From contig NZ_VICE01000066.1 in the NCBI RefSeq assembly GCF_006546775.1, positions 1 through 64,000 on the forward strand: DNA of 64,000 nucleotides. Reading direction: 5' to 3'. Under the pieces are notes generated by a model. It worked only from the letters and a program-made list of their open reading frames with translations. It was not told the origin of the DNA and did not search any database. A program made the translations under genes and the position numbers. Positions 1 to 8,371 of this stretch are shown here, in pieces. The DNA is from Marilutibacter aestuarii (GTDB taxonomy: Bacteria > Pseudomonadota > Gammaproteobacteria > Xanthomonadales > Xanthomonadaceae). The stretch's first letter is position 1; each line of letters opens with the position of its first letter.

Positions 1-296
1 GCAGCGCCACCGGCGGCAACGCCGGCAACGTCGCCTCCACTGCCGGTGACGGCGGTGACGGCGGTGACGGCATGGGCGGCGACGGCATGGGCGGAGCGGG
101 CTCCGGCGGCGCGGGCGCGTCGGGCGGTGCCGGCGGCTCGGTCGGCAACAGCGCCGGTACGTTCAATGCGTCGAACTACATGACGAGCGTGGGCCAGAAC
201 GCGGCAGGCATCACGATCGCGGCGCAGAGCAGCGGCCATGCCTCGCTGATCCAGCAGGGCATCACCGTGCAGGCGAACCTCACGGTCGGCCCGTAA
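1..296 (+). CDS. Glycine-rich Fap-like amyloid subunit/adhesin, 3' part only
   Basis: The open frame enters from the left edge (first full codon at base 3) and ends with TAA at 294-296, so the N-terminus and any signal peptide are missing. The visible 97 residues begin with a Gly/Ala/Ser/Asp-rich low-complexity stretch and end in a polar region carrying QSSGHASLIQQG. The next gene carries the related QNSGSNVLIQSG. Position in front of a C39 peptidase and a FapF-like barrel suggests a secreted fibre subunit in the place of FapB/FapC; that role is inferred from context and composition, not from a recognised domain. Any in-frame ATG inside (such as 72) is internal to the protein. Confidence 0.6.
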   Translation, partial: SATGGNAGNVASTAGDGGDGGDGMGGDGMGGAGSGGAGASGGAGGSVGNSAGTFNASNYMTSVGQNAAGITIAAQSSGHASLIQQGITVQANLTVGP

Positions 297-306
297 GCGG
301 GGCTCC

Positions 307-338
307 GGGACCATGCCGGAGTGGCCCGGCATGGTCCC
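307..338 (+). promoter_or_regulatory. Strong mRNA hairpin between two subunit genes
   Basis: A perfect 13-bp stem (307-319 paired with 326-338, GGGACCATGCCGG arm) with a 6-nt loop lies 10 bases after the upstream stop codon. No T-tract follows, so it is not a standard intrinsic terminator. It could act as a 3' stabiliser or partial terminator that leaves the first subunit mRNA in excess over the downstream export genes. Confidence 0.55.
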
Positions 339-423
339 AGCGACGCCCGGGAGAAGTCCCGCTGCCTCCGGGCAGCGGGCATGGGGGCCCCGGGCCGGTA
401 CGGAAGCGCGCGCTTGAGGAGCA

Positions 424-837
424 ATGCAGATGTTCGCACCCAATCCAATCCAACTGGCAGTGCTGGTACTGGCCGCGGCCCTGGCATGGACCGGCAGCGC
501 CCATTCGGCGCCCCCGCCGGCAATCGTCGTCGCGGCCGGTGACGCCAACGCCAACGCGTCGACGCCCCCTGCGACCGGTACCGATGCCTGGCGCGCCCTT
601 GACCCGGCCGCGCTGGATCGGCTGCGCGGCGGCGACGGCGCCGAAAGCAACGTCGTGATCGACGGACTCGTCGACGGCAATACCGCCGACCATGTCATCA
701 CCGGCGACAACCTGCTCGACGGTGGCGCCTTCGGCCATGCCAGTGGCATCAACACCGTCATCCAGAACAGTGGCAGCAACGTCCTGATCCAGTCGGGAAC
801 CGCAGTCAGCGTGCAGTTCTCGAGCCCCACGCCATGA
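424..837 (+). CDS. Small secreted Fap-like subunit with double-glycine motif
   Basis: This 137-residue protein starts at an ATG with a good ribosome-binding site (GAGGAG at 416-421). It has an N-terminal signal peptide (hydrophobic about 11-25, likely cut after AHSA). After a short linker comes AALDRLRGG (62-70), which resembles the leader consensus cut by C39 peptidases, then a polar Asn/Gly/Asp-rich mature part with INTVIQNSGSNVLIQSG (109-124). That motif matches the end of the preceding glycine-rich protein. The gene overlaps the C39 peptidase gene by 4 bases (ATGA). A minor fibre subunit or nucleator comparable to FapB is the best guess; no database family is recognised with certainty. 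Confidence 0.6.
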   Translation: MQMFAPNPIQLAVLVLAAALAWTGSAHSAPPPAIVVAAGDANANASTPPATGTDAWRALDPAALDRLRGGDGAESNVVIDGLVDGNTADHVITGDNLLDGGAFGHASGINTVIQNSGSNVLIQSGTAVSVQFSSPTP

Positions 838-1529
838 CGCGTGGTTGGCTCGCCCGCTACGCACTGCTGGCGCTGCTGGGCGGCGCCAGTGGCCTTGCCG
901 TGGCCTCGAACACCGAGGTCCGCGTGCCCGGCGCGGGCGCCTACATGCTGCGCGTGACCAGTCTCAAGGAAGCGCGTTTCAAGACCACCGTGCCGCAGCA
1001 GTTCGACTTCAGCTGCGGCTCCGCGGCGACTGCGACCCTGCTCACGTACCAGTATGGGCACCCCGTTTCGGAAGAAGACGTGTTCGTGCGCATGTATACG
1101 CATGGCGACCAGAAGAAGATCCAGGCCGAAGGCTTTTCTCTGCTCGACATGCGCCGCTACCTGGCGACGATGGGCTACGAGGCTGACGGTTTCGAACTCC
1201 CGCTCGAGAAGCTCGAGGAGGAGGGCATCCCCGCCATCGTGCTGTTGAACGACCGCGGCTACCGGCATTTCGTCGTGGTCAAGGGGCTGCGCAACGGCCG
1301 CGTGCTGTTGGGCGACCCCGCGCGCGGCACGCGGGCGATGCCGCGTTCGCGCTTCGAGGCACTCTGGGACAACCGTGTGTTGTTCGTCGTGCACAGCCAC
1401 CGTTCGCTGGCGCGCTTCAACCAGGTCGCGGACTGGCGGACGGCGCCGCCCGCGCCACTGGCCACCGGCGTGCAGCGCGATGGCCTGCGCAACGTGACCG
1501 TGCCGCGGCGCGGTCCCGGGGACATCTAG
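834..1529 (+). CDS. FapD-like periplasmic C39 family peptidase
   Basis: The protein has 231 residues with a signal peptide (hydrophobic about 9-24, AVAS) followed by a papain-like C39 fold. Likely catalytic residues are Cys61 in FDFSCGSAATATLL, His145 in GYRHFVVVKG and Asp161 in LLGDPARG, giving a complete C-H-D set. There is no ABC-transporter part, unlike bacteriocin exporters; a stand-alone secreted C39 domain is the layout of FapD in the Pseudomonas Fap amyloid system. It overlaps the upstream subunit gene by ATGA and precedes the FapE-position and FapF-like genes, the same D-E-F order. The substrate is unproven, but two neighbours carry double-glycine motifs. Confidence 0.8.
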   Translation: MTRGWLARYALLALLGGASGLAVASNTEVRVPGAGAYMLRVTSLKEARFKTTVPQQFDFSCGSAATATLLTYQYGHPVSEEDVFVRMYTHGDQKKIQAEGFSLLDMRRYLATMGYEADGFELPLEKLEEEGIPAIVLLNDRGYRHFVVVKGLRNGRVLLGDPARGTRAMPRSRFEALWDNRVLFVVHSHRSLARFNQVADWRTAPPAPLATGVQRDGLRNVTVPRRGPGDI

Positions 1530-1532
1530 ACC

Positions 1533-2039
1533 ATGCGCGCATCCGCACACCTCGCCATCGTGGCCGGCGGCCTGCTGGCCCTCCTGAATGCCGCATCGGT
1601 GCAAGGCGCGCCGCCCGCGCCCAATGGCCTGGGAGCGGAATGGGCGCCGATCGGGATCGAACGGCTCGCGGACATACGTGGCGGCTTCCAGTTGCCGGGC
1701 GGGCCCGTACTGTCGTTCGGCATCGAGCGCGTGGTACGGGTCAACGGGACGCTGGTCGCACAGGCGAGCGTGCGCATTCCCGACATCGCCAACATTACCG
1801 TCGAACAGGCGCAGGCATTGGCCGAGTTCAACCGCGGCCTCCTGGTCCAGGTGGGCGAGGGCAACCGCGTCGTCGCGGGCACGGCGACCGGCGCGCTGGT
1901 CGTCCAGAACTCCCTGGACGACCAGCGCATCAATGCCATGACGCGCCTGGAGGTCGGCGTCGACACGCTGGGCATGTTCAAGTCGATCAACTTCCACGAT
2001 GCCCTCGTCGACGCGCAACTGGGTGCGCTGGGACGCTGA
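1533..2039 (+). CDS. Secreted protein in the FapE position, with double-glycine motif
   Basis: This 168-residue protein has a signal peptide (about 7-26, ending VQGA) and then IERLADIRGG (42-51), again resembling a C39 leader cleavage site. The rest is rich in Val, Asn and Gln (for example GALVVQNSLDDQRIN, 120-134) and suggests beta structure. It starts three bases after the C39 peptidase stop, so the two are probably co-translated. Its place between the FapD-like and FapF-like genes matches fapE, which is an extracellular minor component in Pseudomonas. Direct sequence similarity to FapE cannot be judged here. Confidence 0.6.
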   Translation: MRASAHLAIVAGGLLALLNAASVQGAPPAPNGLGAEWAPIGIERLADIRGGFQLPGGPVLSFGIERVVRVNGTLVAQASVRIPDIANITVEQAQALAEFNRGLLVQVGEGNRVVAGTATGALVVQNSLDDQRINAMTRLEVGVDTLGMFKSINFHDALVDAQLGALGR

Positions 2040-2071
2040 GTGAGGGCCAGGCGACCACACCGGGAGTTCGC

Positions 2072-3409
2072 ATGAAAGGCAGATCGCACTCAACCCTCCA
2101 CCCCCTCGCCACGGCGGTCGCCTGCTTGCTCCTGCCGGCCGTCCCGGGCATGGCGTGGGCGCAGCAGGCCGCGGACGGCGAGGCCCGCCTGCAGGCCCTG
2201 CAGGCGCAGATCAACGACGAGCGACGGGCGCTGAACGACATGCGCGCGGCCCTGCAACATCGCCAGCAGAACCTCGATGCGCTGCAGCGCGCACTGGACG
2301 ACGAGATCCTGGGCAACGCGCGCGGTCGCGGTGGCGCCGCGATCGCGGCGACCGGCGCCTTCGACCTCCGGGCGCAGGGCGGCACGCAGGCCACCGAGCC
2401 GTTGGCGTCCACGCAACCCCAACCCGTCGGCCAGGCCCCCGAGGCCGATACGCGGCCACCGGAAGTGGCGCAGATCTTCGACCAGCCCGGCGTGCTTACC
2501 CCGGCGCGCAGCTTCATCCTGGAACCCTCGGTGCAGTACGGCTACTACGCCAACGATCGCGTCGCCTTGGTCGGGTACACGGTGATCCCGGCGATCCTGA
2601 TCGGCCTGATCGACGTGCGCCAGGTCAAGACCACGACGACCGTCGCCACGCTCACCGGTCGCTACGGCATCACCAACCGCATGGAGATCGAGGCCAAGGT
2701 GCCTTACGTCTACGCGCACAGCGACACGGTCAGCCGCGAGATCTTCACCGGATCGGCCCAGGACAACGTGTTCAACGCGCAGGGCAAGGGCATGGGCGAC
2801 ATCGAGGCGACCCTGCGTTACCAGATCAACCAGGGCGCCGCCGACAAGCCGTTCTACATCGGCTGGCTTCGCTACAAGAGCCGCACCGGGCGCGACCCGT
2901 TCGAGGTCATCACCGACTGCGTGACCCGCTGCGTCGCCAACGCGACGGGCACCGGCCTGCCGCTGGACCTGCCCACCGGCAGCGGCTTCGAGGCGATCCA
3001 GCCCGGCGTCACCTGGCTGTTCCCGTCGGATCCGGTGGTGTTCTTCGGCACCCTGAGCTACCTGCACAACTTCAAGCGGGACAATGTCTCGCGCACCGTG
3101 CTGGGCGGGCAGACCGAGTTCCTGGGCGAGATCGACGCGGGCGACATCATCGGCCTCAACCTCGGCATGGGCCTGGCGCTCAATGAAAAGGCGTCCATCA
3201 GCATCGGCTACGACCACAACGTCGTCGACCGCACCCAGCAGAACGGGGAGGACCTGCCGGGCTCGGTGCGCCTCAATCTCGGGACGCTGCTGCTGGGCGG
3301 GACCTACCGCTACAACGAGCACGTCTCGCTGAACGTCGTCGTCGGCGCTGGCCTCACCCGCGACACGCCCGACCTCAGCCTGACCGCGCGCATCCCGATC
3401 ACGTTCTGA
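2072..3409 (+). CDS. FapF-like outer-membrane amyloid exporter
   Basis: The 445-residue protein is started at ATG 2072, where a signal peptide (MKGRSHSTLHPLATAVACLL, cut near AWA) begins and GGGAG lies just upstream. Residues about 37-84 are a Leu/Gln/Arg-rich coiled coil, followed by a linker. From about 140 onward alternating aromatic and polar strands run to a terminal Phe (RIPITF), typical of an outer-membrane beta-barrel. A coiled-coil plug before a barrel of this size is the architecture of FapF, the trimeric exporter of Fap fibrils. It is the last gene of the locus and converges with ligD. The barrel assignment is firm; the exported substrate is inferred from neighbours. Confidence 0.75.
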   Translation: MKGRSHSTLHPLATAVACLLLPAVPGMAWAQQAADGEARLQALQAQINDERRALNDMRAALQHRQQNLDALQRALDDEILGNARGRGGAAIAATGAFDLRAQGGTQATEPLASTQPQPVGQAPEADTRPPEVAQIFDQPGVLTPARSFILEPSVQYGYYANDRVALVGYTVIPAILIGLIDVRQVKTTTTVATLTGRYGITNRMEIEAKVPYVYAHSDTVSREIFTGSAQDNVFNAQGKGMGDIEATLRYQINQGAADKPFYIGWLRYKSRTGRDPFEVITDCVTRCVANATGTGLPLDLPTGSGFEAIQPGVTWLFPSDPVVFFGTLSYLHNFKRDNVSRTVLGGQTEFLGEIDAGDIIGLNLGMGLALNEKASISIGYDHNVVDRTQQNGEDLPGSVRLNLGTLLLGGTYRYNEHVSLNVVVGAGLTRDTPDLSLTARIPITF

Positions 3410-3468
3410 CCGAATGGGTGCGTCGACGGAACGCTTGCGCAGGGACTGCCTCCGGTCGCAGCCGGTCG

Positions 3469-5925
3469 CTACACGCCGAAGTCGGGCAGGGCCTGGTCGA
3501 CGCGACCGATGCCGGCCCAGGGATCGTCCTTGAGCCGGGCCGCGCGTCGCCGTGCCCCGTCCAGATCGTAGGCGCCGGGGCCTGCCACGCGCCCGAGTTC
3601 CTCCCAGCGCAACGGCACGGCGACCGGTGCCCCGGGTCGCGCGCGCAGCGACCACGAGGCAACGCTCGTCGCGCCGCGCGCATTGCGCAACCAGTCGATG
3701 AAGATGCGCCCCTTGCGTTTGGCCTTGGCCATGCTGGCCAGGTAGCGATCCGGGGCTTGCGTGGCCATGGCGACCGCAAAGCCCTCGCAGAACGCACGCG
3801 CCTGGTTCCAGTCGACGCCCGGGCGCATCGGCACCACGACATGCAGGCCCTTGCCGCCGGACAGGCGCACGAAGCTCTCCAGGCCGATCTCGCCGAGCCT
3901 GTCCCGGACCTCGCGGGCCGCGGCGACGACGCTCTTCCAGGCCACGCCATCGCCCGGGTCGAGGTCGAAGACCAGCCGGTCGGGTGTTTCCGGGGAATCC
4001 GTGGTCGCGCCCCAGGGATGCAGTTCCAGGGTATTCATCTGGACGAGTTCCAGCACCCCTTCGATGCCATCGACGTACAGGTAGTCCTCGCGGCCGCTCT
4101 TCTGTTCCAGGGCGATGGCATGCACGTGCGGCCCCAGGCTGTCGGCATGATGCTTCTGGAAGAAGCAGGGCGACTGGCTTCCGTCCGGGCAGCGGAGCAG
4201 GGACAGCGGTCGCCGCACCAGTTCCGGCAGCAGGTAATCGGCCACGGCGCGGTAGTAGTCGGCCACGTCCTGCTTGGTATACGGGCTGTCGGCGAACATG
4301 CGCCTGTCCGGATGCGTGATCGGCATGTGGCCTCCTTCGGACCGTTGCGGGGCAGGGGAGGAACGCGTTCCGCCCAGGTCCCCGACCGCCTTGTCGTGGC
4401 GGACCCGCTGGAAGCTGGACTGGCGCAACAAGCCTTCCTTGCCCAGACCGCGATACGCCAGTTGCACCACCACTTCAGGCTTTACCCAGGTCACGCTGGA
4501 GCGGGAGAAGGGCGCGTGGGCCGGAAGCTCGACGGGCGCGGTGCTCTGTTCCAGCGCAATGAGTCTTTCGTGCAGGGCGGCGAGCGTGCGTTCGTCGAAG
4601 CCGGTACCGACACGGCCCATGTACCGCCAGGAGGTACCGTCGGGAGAAGCCACCAGCAGCGAACCGAAGCCCCACCTCGCGCCCTTGGGTTCGGTGAATC
4701 CCACGACGGCGAATTCGTCGGTCGTGGCGTGCTTGGACTTGACCCAGTCGCCGCTGCGTCCGGAGCGGTATGCACTGTCCACGCGCTTGCTCACGACGCC
4801 CTCGATCCCGGCCTTGGCGGTCTCCTCGAACATCTTCGCGCCGTGGCCGACGATGTGGTCGCTGTACGCCACCACGCCCGGTGTCTCGCCCACCAGCGCC
4901 TGTAGCAGGCGCTTGCGTTCGACCAGCGGCGAGTCTCGCAAGTCGACCCCGGCCAGGCCGGGCAAGTCAAACACCAGGTAGCGGAGGCGCGCGCGCGACG
5001 TGCCTTCCAGTACCCGCTGGAGTTCGGCGAAGTCACTCCTGCCATCCGCCTCGAGGACCACGAGCTCGCCATCCAGGCAGGCCTCCGTCACAGGCAGCGC
5101 TTCGACGGCGCGGGTCACCTCCGGCAGGGCATCGGTCCAGTCCAGGCCATTGCGCGAGCGCAGCACGGCCTTGCCCTGGAAGAGATCGGCGAGCACGCGG
5201 TAGCCGTCCCACTTGATCTCGTGCAACCAGTGTTCCCCGGCCGGCGGCGCGTCCCGAGGCGTCGCCAACACGGGCTCGAATCCCATCGGCAAGCCTTTGG
5301 CGCGCGCGCCCTCGAGGTCGGCGGCCTTGCGCTTCCAGCGGCCTCCGTGGGCGCTGGCCTTCGTCGAAGTGCGTCGCCTGGATGGTGCGCGGGCGTGGCG
5401 CGGATTGGGCTTCGCTTCGTCGCCAAGCAGGTCGTCTGCATCCTGATCCGAGGCGTGCGCGTCGTCGCGCTTGATCAACAGCCATTGCCGCTGCTTGCCT
5501 TGCATCCCGGTCCTGACGAGCTTCCAGCCCCCGGAAAGCTTCTCGCCGGCGAGGGTGAAATCCAGTTTCCCCCGGGCGAGGGCGGGCAGGGGATCGCCTT
5601 CCATGGCCCAGTGGCCGTGATCGAACACATCGACATGGCCGGCGCCGTAGTGGCCCTCGGGGATATCGCCTTCGAACCCGGCGTAGTCGAGCGGATGGTC
5701 TTCCACCTCGACGGCCAGCCGCTTCTCGCCGGCCCGGAGGGAGGGCCCCTTGGGTACGGCCCAGCTCTTGAGGACGCCATCCATCTCCAGCCGGAAGTCG
5801 TAATGCCGGCTGCTGGCATGGTGGAGCTGGACCACGAAGACCGGGCGATGGCCGCGACTGACGACACCCGCCAGTGGTTCGGGCGTGCCCGGGCGTCGCT
5901 TTCGCGAGTATTCGTGCAGCGCCAC
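3469..5925 (-). CDS. ligD: ATP-dependent DNA ligase D (end-joining ligase/polymerase)
   Basis: LigD repairs double-strand breaks with Ku by processing, filling and sealing ends. The 818 residues show the three-domain order phosphoesterase-ligase-polymerase. The phosphoesterase has HHASSRHYDFRLEMDG at 35-50. The ligase nucleotidyl-acceptor Lys238 lies in EIKWDGYR. The primase-like polymerase has DLDPGDG (Asp654 and Asp656) and LSGGKGLHVVVP at 688-699. Length and order match Pseudomonas LigD. It is immediately downstream of ku (3-base gap), so the two form one transcription unit. Confidence 0.97.
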   Translation of the reverse strand: MALHEYSRKRRPGTPEPLAGVVSRGHRPVFVVQLHHASSRHYDFRLEMDGVLKSWAVPKGPSLRAGEKRLAVEVEDHPLDYAGFEGDIPEGHYGAGHVDVFDHGHWAMEGDPLPALARGKLDFTLAGEKLSGGWKLVRTGMQGKQRQWLLIKRDDAHASDQDADDLLGDEAKPNPRHARAPSRRRTSTKASAHGGRWKRKAADLEGARAKGLPMGFEPVLATPRDAPPAGEHWLHEIKWDGYRVLADLFQGKAVLRSRNGLDWTDALPEVTRAVEALPVTEACLDGELVVLEADGRSDFAELQRVLEGTSRARLRYLVFDLPGLAGVDLRDSPLVERKRLLQALVGETPGVVAYSDHIVGHGAKMFEETAKAGIEGVVSKRVDSAYRSGRSGDWVKSKHATTDEFAVVGFTEPKGARWGFGSLLVASPDGTSWRYMGRVGTGFDERTLAALHERLIALEQSTAPVELPAHAPFSRSSVTWVKPEVVVQLAYRGLGKEGLLRQSSFQRVRHDKAVGDLGGTRSSPAPQRSEGGHMPITHPDRRMFADSPYTKQDVADYYRAVADYLLPELVRRPLSLLRCPDGSQSPCFFQKHHADSLGPHVHAIALEQKSGREDYLYVDGIEGVLELVQMNTLELHPWGATTDSPETPDRLVFDLDPGDGVAWKSVVAAAREVRDRLGEIGLESFVRLSGGKGLHVVVPMRPGVDWNQARAFCEGFAVAMATQAPDRYLASMAKAKRKGRIFIDWLRNARGATSVASWSLRARPGAPVAVPLRWEELGRVAGPGAYDLDGARRRAARLKDDPWAGIGRVDQALPDFGV

Positions 5926-5928
5926 CGG

Positions 5929-6909
5929 TCACCCGGCCTTGCGGGTGTCCTTCGCGGACGACGCGGAGGCCTTGCCCGCCTTCTTGCGCGTCGACTTCGA
6001 CCTGCTCTTTTTCGCAGCAGGCTTCTTCTTGGCTGCCGACTTCTTCGGAGCGGGTTCCGACTTCCTGGAGGCGGCCTTCTTCGCGGCGGCCTTCTTCGCG
6101 GGCGTGCGCTTCTGGCTGTCGATGCTCTTCTTGAGCAGGGCCATGAAGTCGACGACATTGGTCGTCGCGTCCTCGTCCAGCTCGTGCTCGGATTCCTCGA
6201 TTTTCGCCTTGGCGCCCTTGGACTTCATCTTCCTGCGGATGACGTCCTGCAATTGCTCCCGGAACTCGTCGTGGTAGTCGTCCGGCGCCCACTTGCCCGA
6301 CATGGACTTGATCAGCTGGCGTGCCATGTCGAATTCCTTGTCGCTGATCCGGTACTCGCCCGTCTTGCCGGCAGGCAGCCGATAGTCCGCCGGATCGACC
6401 AGCTCCTGCGGATACCGCAGCAGCAGCAAAAGCAAGGCATCGCCCTGTGGCACCACCGCGCACAGGTACCCACGGGTGCGGATGACGACCCGGGCGACCC
6501 CCACCTGGCCGGTTTCCTTCAGCGTCTCGCGCAGCAGTACGTAGCCTTTCTCGGCCTTCTTCGCGGGCACCAGCACATAGGGCTTCTCGAAGTACTGCAG
6601 CGGGATGTCGCCGGCATCGACGAAGGCCTCGACCTCGACCGTTTCGTGGCTGTCGGGCGCTGCGGAGGCGATGTCCTCCTTCTCGATCACCACGTAACTG
6701 CCCTTGTCGTACTCGAAGGCCTTGACGATGTCCTTCCAGGGCACTTCCTCGCCGGTTTCGGCATTCACTCGCTCGTACCGGATCGGCGTCTTGCTGCGGG
6801 CATCGAGCATGCGGAACTGCAGGTCGGTTCGCCGCTCGCCCGACATCAGCGAAACAGGGATGTTGAGCAGACCGAAGGACAGGGTCCCGGTCCAGATCGG
6901 GCGCGCCAT
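5929..6909 (-). CDS. ku: Ku family DNA end-binding protein
   Basis: This 326-residue protein starts MARPIWTGTLSFGLLNIPV, the usual bacterial Ku opening. The Ku core covers about residues 1-255. The tail from about 268 is Lys/Ala-rich (PAKKAAAKKAASRK and more), an extension common in longer bacterial Ku proteins and thought to add DNA contacts. It forms a homodimer ring that threads onto broken ends and recruits LigD, encoded directly downstream. About 110 bases separate it from the next lipoprotein gene. Confidence 0.96.
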   Translation of the reverse strand: MARPIWTGTLSFGLLNIPVSLMSGERRTDLQFRMLDARSKTPIRYERVNAETGEEVPWKDIVKAFEYDKGSYVVIEKEDIASAAPDSHETVEVEAFVDAGDIPLQYFEKPYVLVPAKKAEKGYVLLRETLKETGQVGVARVVIRTRGYLCAVVPQGDALLLLLLRYPQELVDPADYRLPAGKTGEYRISDKEFDMARQLIKSMSGKWAPDDYHDEFREQLQDVIRRKMKSKGAKAKIEESEHELDEDATTNVVDFMALLKKSIDSQKRTPAKKAAAKKAASRKSEPAPKKSAAKKKPAAKKSRSKSTRKKAGKASASSAKDTRKAG

Positions 6910-7021
6910 CGCATGACCTCATACCGACTGCGGGAACGCGAATCCTCGCACGCAGGCGTGAAGCCGGTGTCGGGGCGGAAAACCGTCGTGGGGCGGCCGG
7001 GCGACGCGAGGCCCACCCCGG

Positions 7022-7399
7022 TCAGCAGCGGCCGTCCTCGACCCATGCATTGCCCTGCTTGCGATAGAGCACGCCGCCAATGCATCGCCCCCCGGCTTCA
7101 CGGCGCGCTTCGCGGGCGCGGTCGGCCTCGAGCCTGGCTTCCTGTTCCAGACGCGCCGCTTCGATGCGCTTCTCGCGGATCTCGGCCAGCCGCGCCTCGC
7201 GGGCGGCGGGCGTCAACGCCGGCGGCACGGGTGGCGCCAGTTGCACCGGTGGCGGTGCGGCGGCAGGTGCCACGACGTCGGCCTCGCTGGAACAAGCCGT
7301 CATCGCCAGCGTGGCAGCCACGCAGGCGACAAGTACCGCTTTCGACCCATGTCCACGTCGCGCCACGCTGACGCGTGCCGCGCTGCCCTTGATTTCCAT
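7022..7399 (-). CDS. Small lipoprotein with Glu/Arg-rich helix
   Basis: The chosen ATG at 7399 gives 125 residues and has AAGGAG five bases upstream. A signal peptide ends in a lipobox LAMTAC with Cys36, followed by a Pro/Ala-rich linker. Residues about 64-105 are an Ala/Glu/Arg-rich helix (EARLAEIREKRIEAARLEQE), probably a coiled coil. The end, CIGGVLYRKQGNAWVEDGRC, has two Cys that may form a disulfide in the periplasm. No function is recognised. The frame stays open upstream of 7399, but that part does not look like protein. Confidence 0.7.
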   Translation of the reverse strand: MEIKGSAARVSVARRGHGSKAVLVACVAATLAMTACSSEADVVAPAAAPPPVQLAPPVPPALTPAAREARLAEIREKRIEAARLEQEARLEADRAREARREAGGRCIGGVLYRKQGNAWVEDGRC

Positions 7400-7525
7400 C
7401 CATTCTCCTTGTCTGTCGGCCGCCCGGTCCCACCGGCATGATGGTAGGCCGGAACGAGCGGTGCGGGGCGCCGTCCGCACCACGCGCCGCGGCCATCCGT
7501 CCGATGGCCCGGGCCACGGCCCACG

Positions 7526-8371
7526 CTACCCCCGGGCTTCGGACAGGAAACCCAGGATCGCGTCGGCCACGATCTCCGGATACTGGTGGTGTGGGGCATG
7601 GCCGGTATCGCCGTAGTAGACGAAGCGGGCGTCCGGCAAGGCCCCGATCAGGGGGAACCAGTTGCCTCCGGCCGTGCTGCTGTCATGGTCGCCGCACAGC
7701 ACCAGGAGGGGCAGGCCGGCTGCGCCCAGCCGGCCGCGACGATCGCCCGGGTCGGCATGGAAGCCCGCCGCGGCGGCGAAGTAGCGCTGGAACTGGTCGG
7801 GCGAGGACGGGATGCGGTCGACGACGCCCTCGCGCGCGTGGATCCGTCCGAAGGACGCTCGCGCCCGTGCACGGCTGTGCTCCGAGTCAGGCACATGGAA
7901 CAGGACGTATTCGTCTTCCAGGTCGTTGACCGGCTTCAGGGCGCGCTCCAGGAACGAGGGCTGGAGTGGGATCTGGAGCTCGCCGGGAGGATTGGTGGCC
8001 AGCAGGACCGCGTGGGTGAGCCGCTGCCCATGCTCGAGCAGGTAGGCCTGGACGGCCAGTCCGCCCCACGACCAGCCAAGCAGGGCGAAACGATCCAGGC
8101 CCAGCGCGGATGCCAGCCCGTCGATGAACGCTGAGGCCAGCGCGATGTCATCGGGAATCTCGCCATCGGAGTAGCCCACGCCCGGGAAGTCGAACACGAT
8201 GACCCTGCGCTCGCGCGCCAGTGCATCGAGGAAGCGCGGGTCCCAGGTATCCAGCGTGCCGCGGAAGCGGTTGGCCATCAACAGCACGGGGCCTTCGCCG
8301 ATGGACCGATACGCGGCGCGCACGCCGGCGACGTCCACATGGTGCGTGGTGGCTTCGAGTGCTGGACTCAT
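7526..8371 (-). CDS. Alpha/beta hydrolase
   Basis: A cytoplasmic alpha/beta-hydrolase of 281 residues with no signal peptide. The nucleophile elbow is GWSWGG (Ser101). The acid is probably in LCGDHDSS and the base His in GDTGHAPHH near the C-terminus. The DFPGVGYSDG segment (61-70) is typical of the family. It is the last gene of a tightly packed minus-strand cluster and overlaps the XapX gene by ATGA at 8368-8371, so it is probably co-translated. The substrate is unknown. Confidence 0.88.
   Translation of the reverse strand: MSPALEATTHHVDVAGVRAAYRSIGEGPVLLMANRFRGTLDTWDPRFLDALARERRVIVFDFPGVGYSDGEIPDDIALASAFIDGLASALGLDRFALLGWSWGGLAVQAYLLEHGQRLTHAVLLATNPPGELQIPLQPSFLERALKPVNDLEDEYVLFHVPDSEHSRARARASFGRIHAREGVVDRIPSSPDQFQRYFAAAAGFHADPGDRRGRLGAAGLPLLVLCGDHDSSTAGGNWFPLIGALPDARFVYYGDTGHAPHHQYPEIVADAILGFLSEARG

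Noticed and set aside
834-1529. Bacteriocin exporter reading of the C39 domain
   Set aside because: There is no ABC-transporter membrane or ATPase part; the protein has a signal peptide and sits next to a FapF-like barrel, so a FapD-type role fits better.
1-3409. Curli (csg) system
   Set aside because: No CsgG/CsgE/CsgF-like proteins or curlin repeats; C39 peptidase and coiled-coil barrel are Fap features.
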